Positions 1 through 8,612 of a stretch of 64,000 nt of DNA are shown here, one piece after another (positions within the stretch are counted from its first letter, which is position 1; the number at the start of each line of letters is the position of its first letter). The translations under genes and the position numbers were made by a program. Source of the stretch: Nostoc sp. HK-01 (GTDB lineage Bacteria; Cyanobacteriota; Cyanobacteriia; Cyanobacteriales; Nostocaceae). The DNA is taken from NCBI GenBank assembly GCA_003990705.1, contig AP018318.1, positions 4,901,501 through 4,965,500 of the forward strand. Direction: 5' to 3'. The notes below the pieces were generated by a model, which was not told where the DNA came from, searched no databases, and saw only the letters and a program-made list of their open reading frames with translations.

Positions 1-1
1 A

Positions 2-637
2 GAAGCATTTGCCGAATCGTTACAACGTTTGCTACCTGATTTATCTCACCGTTCGGAGATTGAACAACACCTAATTTACCAGTTGATTTTAGCCTGTGGT
101 GATGTGAGTTTAGCATCCTTTGTGAGAGTGCATGGTGGTGCGATCGCGGCTAGTCGTCAAGCCTTATCTGCCAGTTGTGAGATTTTGGTTGATATTCCTA
201 CCGTTGCAGCGGCTGTAGATCAAACTAGATTAGCTCATTTGGGTTGTCGCGTCACGACTTTAATTAATAACCCCCACATCACCACCGCCACAGAGGCCGA
301 ACAGGAATTCTGGCAACATCAAGAATGGCAAGAAAAATTACAGCAAGTTGCCAATGGCTGCATTTTAGTCATTGGTTATGCACCGTCGGTTCTCCTCGCC
401 GCCTGTACCGCCATCAAAGAGCAAAAAATTCAACCAGCCCTAGTGATTGGAATGCCTATCGGCTTTAGTCATGCTCCCGCCGCTAAACGCCAACTTCTGC
501 AACTAGAAATTCCGGCCATTACCATTGAAGGCACTTTGGGTGGTGGTTTACTGGCTGCAACTACCCTGAATGCTTTGGTTGAGTCTTTAATTGAGAAGCC
601 TGATTGTCATTGTTATTTATTAGGCAGTGAAGAGTAG
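2..637 (+). CDS. precorrin-8X methylmutase-like protein (5' end outside window)
   Basis: The reading frame is open to the left edge, so the first codons visible are internal. About 211 residues remain and end in TAG. The layout fits the CobH/CbiC family, which moves a methyl group on precorrin-8X to form hydrogenobyrinate (or the cobalt form) in corrin synthesis. Matching stretches are LILACGD near the start, then GGAIAASRQAL, a DIPTVAAAVDQTR segment, VIGYAPSVLLA and GMPIGF, and a glycine-rich GTLGGGLLAATTLNAL end. By eye, the position held in the family by the catalytic histidine (in R-M-I-H-A-C-G) is leucine here (LILACG), so activity is uncertain. It could be the C-terminal half of a larger corrin-synthesis fusion, since only the end is in view. 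Family call fairly sure; exact role less so. Confidence 0.8.
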   Translation, partial: EAFAESLQRLLPDLSHRSEIEQHLIYQLILACGDVSLASFVRVHGGAIAASRQALSASCEILVDIPTVAAAVDQTRLAHLGCRVTTLINNPHITTATEAEQEFWQHQEWQEKLQQVANGCILVIGYAPSVLLAACTAIKEQKIQPALVIGMPIGFSHAPAAKRQLLQLEIPAITIEGTLGGGLLAATTLNALVESLIEKPDCHCYLLGSEE

Positions 638-1014
638 GTACTGAGTACTGAGTAATTAACGGTAATAATATTTAATTTTTTCTCTCGCCTATTTTCTCCT
701 TGGCGTGTATATTTTTGTGAAATAATCCTGGGCTAATTGGTAATAAATGTGTTAACTACATCGACATCGACAACAAGAAATAATTTAGATTTTAGAGTAT
801 GTCAGCTATTCAATGGTTGAAAAAATTAAACAGGCCATGAATAATAGCAAAAGTCAAGATAAAGTAAAACACAGTATAGATTCGTATACGTAGATTACAT
901 AATTTTAAAAGAAACTTGACACCAGATGTATAATTAGCGCGTCTCCTCCTGGATAACAAAATCACATTGAGGACTGGCCGGTTCGCTGTTTTCTGTACCT
1001 TGGATTAGGAGTAT
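638..1014. other. Intergenic region upstream of the DUF4912 fusion gene
   Basis: This 377-bp gap holds a short GTACTGAG-type direct repeat just after the methylmutase stop and then AT-rich DNA. A TATAAT hexamer lies at 929-934, but the nearest TTGACA (916-921) is only 7 bp upstream, so it is not a standard promoter pair. An AGGA ribosome-binding site sits at 1007-1010. I see no convincing gene; the 27-codon ORF at 813-893 has nothing to support it. Confidence 0.5.
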
Positions 1015-4000
1015 ATGGGGCAACAACAAAAAAAAGATAGTGCGATCGTCAACCTGGCATTAACGTTAGCTTTAGCTACCACCCCTATGGCAGCGACTCT
1101 TTTTGTGTCAACATCAGTGTTGGCACAATCTGCCACTGACACTCCCTCTTTCTCACTGCCACAAACAGTGGAGAATGGATCTACGGTGCGTGTTGATGGT
1201 TCCAGTAGTTTGGCGCTGATCAACCAAAACCTCAAAGCAGGTTTTGAGAAACAGTTTGCTGGCACAAAAGTAGAAGTGGCTAACAACGGTACAGATGCGG
1301 CAATTAAAGCTGTACTTGAGGGAAAAACTGATATAGCGGCCATTGGGCGTGGTTTAACTCCTGAAGAAAAAGCCCAAGGTTTAGAACAAGTCCGCTTACA
1401 CCGTGAGAAAATTGCTATCATCGTCGGTGAAGAAAATCCTTTTAAAGGCAGTTTAACTGATAAACAATTTGCCAGAATTTTCCGAGGTAAAAGTGTGACT
1501 GATTGGTCACAGTTGGGAGGGACAGCAGGTAAAATTAGAGTAATTGATCGCCCAGATACTAGCGATACTCGCCAAGCCCTCAACAACTACCCAGTATTTA
1601 AGGCAGCAAAATTTGCGACAAGTGATACAGCTACCAAATTAACCGAAGACAACACAGCCGAAATTGTCAAACAACTCGGCAAGGATGGCATTAGTTACGC
1701 CAGAGTCAATCAAATCAGCAAGTTACCTGGAGTGCGGGTACTGCAATTACATCAAGCCTTACCCAATGATCCGAAATATCCTTTCTCTCAACCTTTAGTT
1801 TACGTTTATAAAAAGAATCCTAGCCCCGCTGTCGCAGGTTTTCTCGGCTTTGCTTTAGCAAAACCAGGAAAACAAGCTATAGAAACAGCTAGAACAGAAG
1901 AAGCAGATGCGATCGCCAAAGGCGAATCTCCTACTCTGTTGTTAGCTGTCAATCCGCCATCGCCGCCAGAAGCCACACCTCAAGCGAGTGTTTCTCCCTT
2001 TACAACAGCAGTACCAGTCGCAACTACAGCCCCGACTGCAACAGCACCACAGCAACCACCTGCTTCCATCGCCCCAGCTACAACATCAGGCGAACAGCAA
2101 CCATCAACTTCCATCGCCCCAGCTGCAACAGGCGAACAGCAACCAGTACCTCCCGCTGCGAATAATCCCATTGCTCAAGGACAAATACCGCTGTGGTGGT
2201 TGCTATTACCAGTAGGTGTCATCGCTGGATTGCTGTTGTGGATGATTAGAACTAGTCCATCGGGTTCCCCAACAGCAGAAGACATCCCACCAGCAAATCC
2301 TCAGCCACCTGCACCAGAAATAGCCCCAGCAATGGAAACCACTGCTATCAGCGAACCTGTAGCAGAAGTTTCCCCGACTAATTGGGCTAACGGCAATGGG
2401 TCTTACAATGGTGCTAACGTCCTAGAAGGTACTATCCCAGCTTCAACAACCGATACAGCCGTAGCCATTGGTACAGGAGCCGTGATCGGTTCAATTATTG
2501 TCGGCAAAAACTCAGAAAACCATCAAGCTGAAGACAGTGGTTACGATCTCGGCATATCACCGTGGGATATGGAAGCACCAGCCGCAGTGGTCAATACTTC
2601 CTATCCGCCCATGATAGATAGGTCGAAAACAACCGCGAATTCAGAATCATCAACAATATCTGACCAGCAAGAGGCGACCCCTGCAACAGTCGAAGTTCCT
2701 CCAGAAATTACGCCAGTAGCAGCAGTTCATCAGACTGAGACAGAGACAAACGTAACTCTCGACTTGCCAGAAATTCCCGAAAACTCAATAGATGAGGATG
2801 ATTGGGGTTTTGAACTGACTGAAGATGTCACAGAACAAGACTCGCAATTAGACCCGGAAATAGAGAAATTGAATTTTGTAGCAGATGCAGCAGAACCTGA
2901 GCTAGAACCAACAGAGGAGTTGATTGTGACCAATTCAGAAAGCTTACCAAGTGCAGGGATGGGAGACTGGTCAGGGATTAATCTACCAGAATCAGCAGGG
3001 CAAATACCAACCACTACCACAACAGAAATTTTAGCGATCGCCGACCCTCACAGCAGTGTCACTCTCACACCAAAAACTCATGATCTAGCTGATGTGACTT
3101 GGGAAATTTCCGCAACTGGTCAGCAAATAATTCACAATGCTGGGCTATCCCAATTTATTTTGCGGCTTTATGATGTCACCGATATTGACATGAGCTATCA
3201 GCAGCCCCACTTGGTGCAGCAGTATGAATGTGAAATCACTACATCTGGTGGCTCGGTGGCGATTCCTCAAACTGAACGCGATTACGTTGCAGCAATTGGT
3301 TATGAAACCGCAGATAACGGCTGGGTAACGCTGGCTCATTCTCAGATTGCGCGCGTCTTTGGCAGTGCTTATACCAATCCTAAAGCTGCCAATGTGGTGT
3401 TAGTTGATGAAACCAGCACTGTAACTTTGACACCTAGCTCTCATCAATTAGCCGATATTGCTTGGCATATTTCCGACACTAGCAAGCAAATGCTGCAAAA
3501 TGCGGGAATATTCCAATTGGCTTTGCGGCTTTATGATGTCACCAACATTGACATGAGTTATCAGCAACCGCAATTAGTCCAGCAGTACGAATTTGATTTC
3601 GCCACATCTGCAAGCTCTGTGGGTATTCCCATAGCCGATCATGATTACATTGCAGAAATTGGCTACCTGATTGTGGGCGATCGCTGGGTTAGCATTGCTC
3701 GTTCTCCCATTGTGCGTGTCTTCAGCCCACTCTATACAGAAGATGAGCATCTACCAACGTTAGATCAGCCATCGCCCTCACCAATAGACAATAGTAGTAT
3801 TACCTTGACATCACGCACACCTAAGTGGGCTTATGCTGCTTGGGAAATTTCCGAGACTCGCAAACAAATGCTGCAAAACGCTGGCATCTTGCAATTAGCA
3901 TTGCGGCTTTATGATGCTACTGATATCGATATGAGTTATCAGCAGCCCCAATTGATTCAGCAGTATGAATGCGAAGAAATTACCCATGACCGCTATGTGG

Positions 4001-4347
4001 CAATTCCCACGAGCGATCGCGACTATATGATTGAACTCGGTTACGCTACAGAAGGCGATGGTTGGGTGACAATTGCCCGTTCTACTGCGGTTCGCATCTT
4101 CAGTCGCCCCCAACGCGATTTCTGGTTTGTCGCTGATGCAGAGTTAATCATCCACGGTGCAACCGAACCCAATGCTACTGTCAATATTGCTGGTAATCCC
4201 ATCGCCCTTAAACCAGATGGCACATTCCACCTCCGCGTTCCCTTCTCAGAAAACTTGATTGACTATCTGATGACGGCGGTTGCTGCTGATGGGGAAAAAT
4301 CCAAAACAATTCATAAAAAGTTCTCCCAAGAAGTGCCAGAAGCATAG
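1015..4347 (+). CDS. Phosphate-binding-like domain / transmembrane / triple DUF4912 fusion protein
   Basis: A 1110-residue multidomain envelope protein. Residues 1-40 form a signal sequence ending near VLAQSA. Residues about 45-300 resemble the PstS-like periplasmic substrate-binding fold (VRVDGSSSLALINQNL, KTDIAAIGRGL, IVGEENPF, YVYKKNPSPAVAGFLGFAL). A Pro/Thr/Ala-rich linker (about 315-385) leads to one membrane helix (391-412, IPLWWLLLPVGVIAGLLLWMI minus its last residue), then a long acidic region. Three copies of a DUF4912-type repeat follow at about 680-785, 800-905 and 927-1030, each with LRLYDVTDIDMSYQQP-like and VQQYE segments. A final beta-rich piece (1035-1105) contains GATEPNATVNIAG. 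The ATG has AGGA seven bases upstream. It lies alone, not in the pst operon. Ligand and function are unknown; a surface sensor or adhesin is inference. Confidence 0.8.
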   Translation: MGQQQKKDSAIVNLALTLALATTPMAATLFVSTSVLAQSATDTPSFSLPQTVENGSTVRVDGSSSLALINQNLKAGFEKQFAGTKVEVANNGTDAAIKAVLEGKTDIAAIGRGLTPEEKAQGLEQVRLHREKIAIIVGEENPFKGSLTDKQFARIFRGKSVTDWSQLGGTAGKIRVIDRPDTSDTRQALNNYPVFKAAKFATSDTATKLTEDNTAEIVKQLGKDGISYARVNQISKLPGVRVLQLHQALPNDPKYPFSQPLVYVYKKNPSPAVAGFLGFALAKPGKQAIETARTEEADAIAKGESPTLLLAVNPPSPPEATPQASVSPFTTAVPVATTAPTATAPQQPPASIAPATTSGEQQPSTSIAPAATGEQQPVPPAANNPIAQGQIPLWWLLLPVGVIAGLLLWMIRTSPSGSPTAEDIPPANPQPPAPEIAPAMETTAISEPVAEVSPTNWANGNGSYNGANVLEGTIPASTTDTAVAIGTGAVIGSIIVGKNSENHQAEDSGYDLGISPWDMEAPAAVVNTSYPPMIDRSKTTANSESSTISDQQEATPATVEVPPEITPVAAVHQTETETNVTLDLPEIPENSIDEDDWGFELTEDVTEQDSQLDPEIEKLNFVADAAEPELEPTEELIVTNSESLPSAGMGDWSGINLPESAGQIPTTTTTEILAIADPHSSVTLTPKTHDLADVTWEISATGQQIIHNAGLSQFILRLYDVTDIDMSYQQPHLVQQYECEITTSGGSVAIPQTERDYVAAIGYETADNGWVTLAHSQIARVFGSAYTNPKAANVVLVDETSTVTLTPSSHQLADIAWHISDTSKQMLQNAGIFQLALRLYDVTNIDMSYQQPQLVQQYEFDFATSASSVGIPIADHDYIAEIGYLIVGDRWVSIARSPIVRVFSPLYTEDEHLPTLDQPSPSPIDNSSITLTSRTPKWAYAAWEISETRKQMLQNAGILQLALRLYDATDIDMSYQQPQLIQQYECEEITHDRYVAIPTSDRDYMIELGYATEGDGWVTIARSTAVRIFSRPQRDFWFVADAELIIHGATEPNATVNIAGNPIALKPDGTFHLRVPFSENLIDYLMTAVAADGEKSKTIHKKFSQEVPEA

Positions 4348-4430
4348 TTGTTAAGAACAGGGAACAGGTAATCAGTCTGTTCCTGATTCTCTAAAACATC
4401 AATTCAAGTATCCTGGAATAACCTTTCCCT

Positions 4431-4467
4431 CAGCCCTTCTCCAGATTGGAGAGGGGCTGTATCGTTT
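4431..4467 (+). terminator. Probable terminator hairpin after the DUF4912 fusion gene
   Basis: CAGCCCTTCTCC and GGAGAGGGGCTG form a 12-bp stem (one G-T pair) around AGATT, followed within five bases by TTTT. It lies 84 bp past the stop codon. The sequence also resembles a palindrome scattered through cyanobacterial genomes, so repeat and terminator roles may overlap. Confidence 0.5.
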
Positions 4468-4617
4468 TGCTCCCCCCATAAAAAAAGCTACAGTGTACAC
4501 AAAAGTAATATCTACAGGGCTTTCAAGCTTTTTAGATCATTTAAATTATCATTACGAGTGGAACAATAGCGGAACGTTCGCGCAAGCGTCCCGTCAGGCT
4601 TCAACCAGAGAATTCGA

Positions 4618-4932
4618 GGGAGCATCCACTTTTGGAAGATATACCAGGCGATTGGAAATCGCGGTTCATCTTGCACACCAACCAAGTCCGCGTGTGCGTT
4701 TGGCGCAGACACGGACTATCTCAAAACCCACCTGCGCGGGTTTTGTTTGTATAGCCCCAGACTTCAGTCTGTTTGCGTAGCGTGCGCCTTAGCTTATACC
4801 ATTCCACGAAAAAAATGATACAGATTTATAGGTTTTTCATTCTTTCCCCCTGCTCCCTGCCCCCTGCGGTCTATTTGTATCAAACTTAAAGTGAAACGGT
4901 ATTAGGGCTATTTGCCGAAAGTGGATGCTCCC
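4618..4932. repeat. MITE-like remnant bounded by inverted repeats
   Basis: GGGAGCATCCACTTTTGG at 4618-4635 is matched in reverse complement at 4915-4932 with one mismatch (17 of 18). Between them lie a palindromic stretch (CAGACTTCAGTCTG-like, about 4760) and a pair resembling the common cyanobacterial TAATACCGTTTCAC repeat. No transposase is present. This looks like a decayed non-autonomous element; the boundary is inferred from the repeats alone. Confidence 0.4.
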
Positions 4933-5041
4933 AAATTCGACCTCTGACTAAACATATTCTTAGCAATCACTTGCCATAAGTAAATGTATGTAAATGTCTT
5001 AGTTTTTTTACAGTTTACCTACTGAATAACTTCTTTAGAGA

Positions 5042-5317
5042 AAATGAAAATTAAATGAAATTCTTCTATATCTCAGGATATATATAAAATCGCAGTTCAT
5101 TATTGATGCCTTTCTTATAAAAATGAAAATTAAATGAAATTCCTCTATATCTAAAGATATACATGTCAAATATTGGGGTATTTATTAATAGATTTTAATT
5201 TGTTTTATTGTAATAATGAAAATTAGATGAAATTCATTTACTCCTAAAGATAGATATATCAAATTACAGACTATTTTCAACATCAGTTTTCTAAAAAATG
5301 AAAATGAGATGAAAATT
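5042..5317. repeat. Four direct copies of a 22-bp motif with 11-bp internal period
   Basis: The core ATGAAAATTAAATGAAATT occurs at 5042-5063 and 5121-5142, with close variants at 5214-5235 and 5296-5317. Spacing is 79, 93 and 82 bp. Each core contains ATGAAA twice, 11 bp apart. The first three copies are followed 6-12 bp later by a dyad of the TATATCTnAAGATATA type. Direct half sites one helical turn apart are what OmpR/PhoB-type regulators bind, but no factor can be named. Confidence 0.7.
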
Positions 5318-5366
5318 ATATCCGTCTAAAGTCCAAGTAAAATATTTTTATATTGCCCAAATGCCC

Positions 5367-5404
5367 GACTTTATTATTACTACATACTTAGTAATAATAA
5401 AGTC
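5367..5404. repeat. Perfect 14-bp inverted repeat
   Basis: GACTTTATTATTAC (5367-5380) and GTAATAATAAAGTC (5391-5404) are exact reverse complements around a 10-base loop. Neither strand carries a following T-run, so it is not a standard terminator. It could be an operator or a cruciform in the AT-rich region. Confidence 0.6.
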
Positions 5405-6135
5405 AGAAAAACATCTACTACTTCTGGATTAATCAATATTCAAACCTGAGATATTGTTGCCTTACATTGCCAGAGTATACCCACCATTGTCATAAGATAT
5501 ACTTTAAATCAGTAGCAAAAATCTAAATATTGTTAGCAGATACTCTAGTCTAAAAAATATATTTTTTTAACAAAAATCCTTTTAAAACAAGGCTCTAAAG
5601 CATTTTAAATGTTTTTGTGTAAATCTAAGTAGAGGCAAATAATTGTTACTATTTACGCTACCCTAAACTTCAGGTATTGAGAATGAAGCCGAATACTAAT
5701 AGCAGGTATTTCAAAAAAAAAGGTGATTGCTTTTCTCTAGCCCTCACCTTTGACTTAGTTAATGCGAGCCTTAATTATGCCACAAATATCAAACAATAAT
5801 CCAGTCCCCTAAAATTATTTCAAATACAATATCCAGTCGATAAACTTGATATTCACTTAAGATGATAAATTGTTTTCTGTCAACAACAATAGCTAGGCGA
5901 AGGGTGCAACCTGTGAGTTAAGGCTCGGTTAATAAGCGTATGTTTGTGCAAAATCTTAACCTAATTACTGTATCTAAATTTGGCAATATTTGTTTAGTAC
6001 AGTCTCCGTAAAATTTTCAAGTGCTAATAAAGCAATTATTAAATTATTAGTAAAGAGATGGAGAATCTACTGGTTATGTATTGTATCTTTTATTTATGTT
6101 GAAGTAGTGTATGTTTCTAATAGCGCAGCAGTACA

Positions 6136-6157
6136 AATCATCACTTAGTTGATGATT
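6136..6157 (+). promoter_or_regulatory. Small hairpin over the first possible start codons of the oxidoreductase gene
   Basis: AATCATCA and TGATGATT pair perfectly over eight bases with loop CTTAGT. The right arm covers the TTG at 6149 and ATG at 6152. If translation begins there the start would be masked; if it begins at ATG 6203 this lies in the leader. Confidence 0.3.
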
Positions 6158-8488
6158 GACAGCCTTGTAAAAAGCAACTTTCCTATACAAACCTCAAAAC
6201 TTATGAGAGAGCGAAACATCTTGAGGTTTACGCGTAAGCGTAAGCTTCCAACTTTGTTATTGATAGTATGTTGTTCATTTGCCCTTGCCATATTTTCGGC
6301 GGCTCTCTTCCCAGAGATCGGCTTGGCAAGTATCTTCTCTTCTGCTCCTATTGGTTCCAATGTGCCTGACGATGCTACATTACTGGCTCAACGGCAAACG
6401 GAGGTAACAGCCAATGTATTTGATGTCGCAGAGCCAGGCCCCGGAACCGTATTTACTCCAGCAGAGCGTGTCCCCCGGAAAAAGTTTGGTGTTGTAGGAA
6501 CCTTCCCTCTAGGTCTGAAAGACTTAGATGCGTTGGTATATCCTTCGGCAACCAAAACACAACGTGAGGCTTTGGTAGAAGGGATAGCCTTCTTTACAAC
6601 ACCCCACCTTGCAGTAGAAGGTGCTGGGCCAATTGCCAATCAGCAGATGTGTTTGGGTTGTCACTTGAGTTCAGCAGAAGCAACACCCAACAGCCGAGTA
6701 GTGCGTGATGTTTCTAACGTATCCCGCGCGGCACGTTCGACACCAACTAACTTCAAATTCACAGATCTTGACCCTGCTACCGGTGGTGGACGGGCTGCTG
6801 ATAACCTCGATGCCATCAATAACACTGGACGAACGGCAGCTTTTACAACCTTCGGTGACTATAACCCCACACAGAACATATTCGACCCTCTTGATGGGGT
6901 TGCCAGAGGTGGAGCTTCACCTCGTCTTGGTGGCTTTGTGCAACACACTCGTTTTTCCATTCCACAGTGTCTGCCTGAGCGCATTCCGACAATTGCTGAA
7001 GACCCGAATCTACCTAATATTGATCCGGTAACAAAACTTAGCTCCCTTGGTTTCCGAAGAGGTGTGGTAGAGTTTGCTGGGCCTCCATATATTGGTCGTG
7101 GTTTGATGGAAGCTATTCCGACCAACGACATCCGACGCTTTGAAGATGAAGGTTCTGATACGCAAAGCATCCCCTCATCTCTCAACAATGCAACCATATT
7201 CGCTTGTACAGGCGATTGTATTACTGGTAAAACCAACACTATCCCTACCCCTGCCGCTGCTAATATCACTGCTGGTTCAGCCTTTGCCGGTGGTGTAGGA
7301 CGTTTTGGTTTGCGGGCTAATGGCGTAGAAATCCTTCAGTTTGTTGGCGGTGGTCTTCAAGGGGAAGTTGGTTTTACAAGCATTCTCAATCGTAATGAAC
7401 CAACTGAATCTCCCACCAACCGAGGTCGTCCAGGGTGTGATGATCCATACCCTGACACACTAGAATCACACCTGAGCGTGCCATTGAGCGAACGAAACTT
7501 CCTGCGGATGACGGCTCCTCCAGAATTTGGTGACACACTACTGGCAGTGTTGAATAATCCTACACGCTCTCGTCCTGCACAAAGCCCGGAAGGTCAAGTT
7601 AAGCGTGGAGCAGAGCTTTTTGGGATTGACTTAGTAGCCTTCTCTAACCGGATGATTCCAGGCCGCTTTCCTGGCGGTGGTGATGGTCGCGATCCTAATG
7701 CCATTAATCGTTCCGATTCTATGGTGAGTTGTGCCAGCTGCCATATCCCAGTTCAAAGAACAGGGCAATCACCAGCAACCACAACCAGAGATGGTGCGAT
7801 CGTCGCACAACATCTTAGCTATAAGTGGGCGCCAATTTTCTCCGACCTACTTCTGCACAACGTACCGCAAATCGATGCAGAACGTTGGGCTTCTTTACCT
7901 CGTGACCCACTGGTTGTTAACAGAAAATATCAACCAACTCTTTCCAAAGAGCAAGACGCTACTAATGCTGTAGGTCGCTCCTTTGCTACCTTTGATATTC
8001 CTCGCAACTTAGCCGGCGACGTATTTTCTAACGTGCAAGGTGCTGCTTTAGGTGATGAGTTCCGCACACCACCTCTCATGGGCTTGGGTAGAATGGGGCC
8101 TCCATTCTTACATGATGCTCGTGTGTACTTGAGCAGACTCACATTTAACACCAACCCTGCTGGTACTGTATTCACTAATAATCAAGTTACCAATGCGCCA
8201 CTAGTGGTTCGTACTTTGGATGATGCTATCCGTGCAGCTATTGAGTTACACGATTTACCAGCCCCTGATGATAGTCGCACACCCGCGGGTGGCGGATGTC
8301 CAGTACCTCCTGGTGGTGCCGTAGGTAATATTTCTTATGGCTCTTCGCCCAGTGACGTGATTTGTCCTCCTTACAATAGCGAAGTTTCTAGAACCCACCG
8401 CAGTGATTCGAAGGAAGTCATTCGTCGCTATCGTTCTTTAAGTCCATCTGACCAACAATCCATAATTGAATTCCTGAAAGAGTTATAA
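6152..8488 (+). CDS. Secreted di-heme oxidoreductase (DUF1111 / thiol oxidoreductase-like)
   Basis: About 778 residues. The basic stretch RKRKLP and a hydrophobic segment (LLLIVCCSFALAIFSAALF) make an N-terminal export signal. Two c-type heme motifs are visible, CLGCH (about residue 167) and CASCH (about 527). The second is followed by IPVQRTG and SDLLLHN, and the C-terminal part has RTPPLMGLG and PFLHDAR, which are hallmarks of the DHOR/DUF1111 family of periplasmic di-heme electron-transfer proteins. The family is usually about 450-600 residues, so this one carries extra loops. Start is uncertain: TTG 6149, ATG 6152 or ATG 6203; the last gives the tidiest signal peptide, and none has a strong ribosome-binding site. 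A strong terminator follows. Substrate unknown. Confidence 0.8.
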   Translation: MIDSLVKSNFPIQTSKLMRERNILRFTRKRKLPTLLLIVCCSFALAIFSAALFPEIGLASIFSSAPIGSNVPDDATLLAQRQTEVTANVFDVAEPGPGTVFTPAERVPRKKFGVVGTFPLGLKDLDALVYPSATKTQREALVEGIAFFTTPHLAVEGAGPIANQQMCLGCHLSSAEATPNSRVVRDVSNVSRAARSTPTNFKFTDLDPATGGGRAADNLDAINNTGRTAAFTTFGDYNPTQNIFDPLDGVARGGASPRLGGFVQHTRFSIPQCLPERIPTIAEDPNLPNIDPVTKLSSLGFRRGVVEFAGPPYIGRGLMEAIPTNDIRRFEDEGSDTQSIPSSLNNATIFACTGDCITGKTNTIPTPAAANITAGSAFAGGVGRFGLRANGVEILQFVGGGLQGEVGFTSILNRNEPTESPTNRGRPGCDDPYPDTLESHLSVPLSERNFLRMTAPPEFGDTLLAVLNNPTRSRPAQSPEGQVKRGAELFGIDLVAFSNRMIPGRFPGGGDGRDPNAINRSDSMVSCASCHIPVQRTGQSPATTTRDGAIVAQHLSYKWAPIFSDLLLHNVPQIDAERWASLPRDPLVVNRKYQPTLSKEQDATNAVGRSFATFDIPRNLAGDVFSNVQGAALGDEFRTPPLMGLGRMGPPFLHDARVYLSRLTFNTNPAGTVFTNNQVTNAPLVVRTLDDAIRAAIELHDLPAPDDSRTPAGGGCPVPPGGAVGNISYGSSPSDVICPPYNSEVSRTHRSDSKEVIRRYRSLSPSDQQSIIEFLKEL

Positions 8489-8553
8489 AATTTACACTCA
8501 CCTAAATATTCCTAACTCTAACGGAATCTAATCATTGTTCATTTTGATAGTCA

Positions 8554-8588
8554 GAGGAGAGATGAGCAATGCTCTCCTCTCCTTTTTT
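8554..8588 (+). terminator. Rho-independent terminator after the di-heme oxidoreductase
   Basis: GAGGAGAG and CTCTCCTC form an 8-bp perfect stem with a 10-base loop, followed by TCCTTTTTT. It lies inside the 5' extension of the next open frame (from TTG 8535), which argues that the RTX gene really starts at ATG 8613. Confidence 0.85.
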
Positions 8589-8612
8589 GTATTACATGGA
8601 ATTGTAAAAATT

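Larger units (their letters stand above)
4468..6148. other. 1.7-kb gene-free region
   Basis: No convincing gene on either strand; the one 95-codon ORF here (4493-4780) runs through repeat-like sequence. The stretch holds an inverted-repeat-bounded segment (4618-4932), a four-copy 22-bp direct repeat (5042-5317), a perfect 14-bp palindrome (5367-5404) and a stem AAAGGTGA/TCACCTTT at 5719-5751. It is much more AT-rich from about 4950 onward than the flanking genes. A single CTTAACCT near 5953 is not accompanied by further Pho-box half sites. A long leader or small RNA genes for the downstream oxidoreductase are possible. Confidence 0.6.

Noticed and set aside
813-893. 27-codon ORF upstream of the DUF4912 fusion gene
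   Set aside because: Too short, no ribosome-binding site, no family.
916-934. TTGACA and TATAAT near the DUF4912 fusion gene
   Set aside because: Spacing is only 7 bp, not 16-18, so they do not form a promoter.
1005-1586. 193-codon minus-strand ORF over the DUF4912 fusion gene
   Set aside because: It lies antisense to a clearly coding domain and has the low-complexity look of a shadow frame.
4493-4780. 95-codon plus-strand ORF in the long gene-free region
   Set aside because: It crosses palindromic and repeat-like sequence, has no recognisable domain and odd composition; probably chance.
5042-5317. CRISPR array
   Set aside because: Four repeats only, imperfect, uneven spacing of 57-71 bp between cores and no cas genes.
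5953-5975. CTTAACCT before the di-heme oxidoreductase, as a Pho box
   Set aside because: Only one half site matches; the next two 8-mers do not.
8535-8612. Upstream extension of the RTX gene to TTG 8535
   Set aside because: It would translate through an intrinsic terminator; ATG 8613 gives the normal RTX opening.
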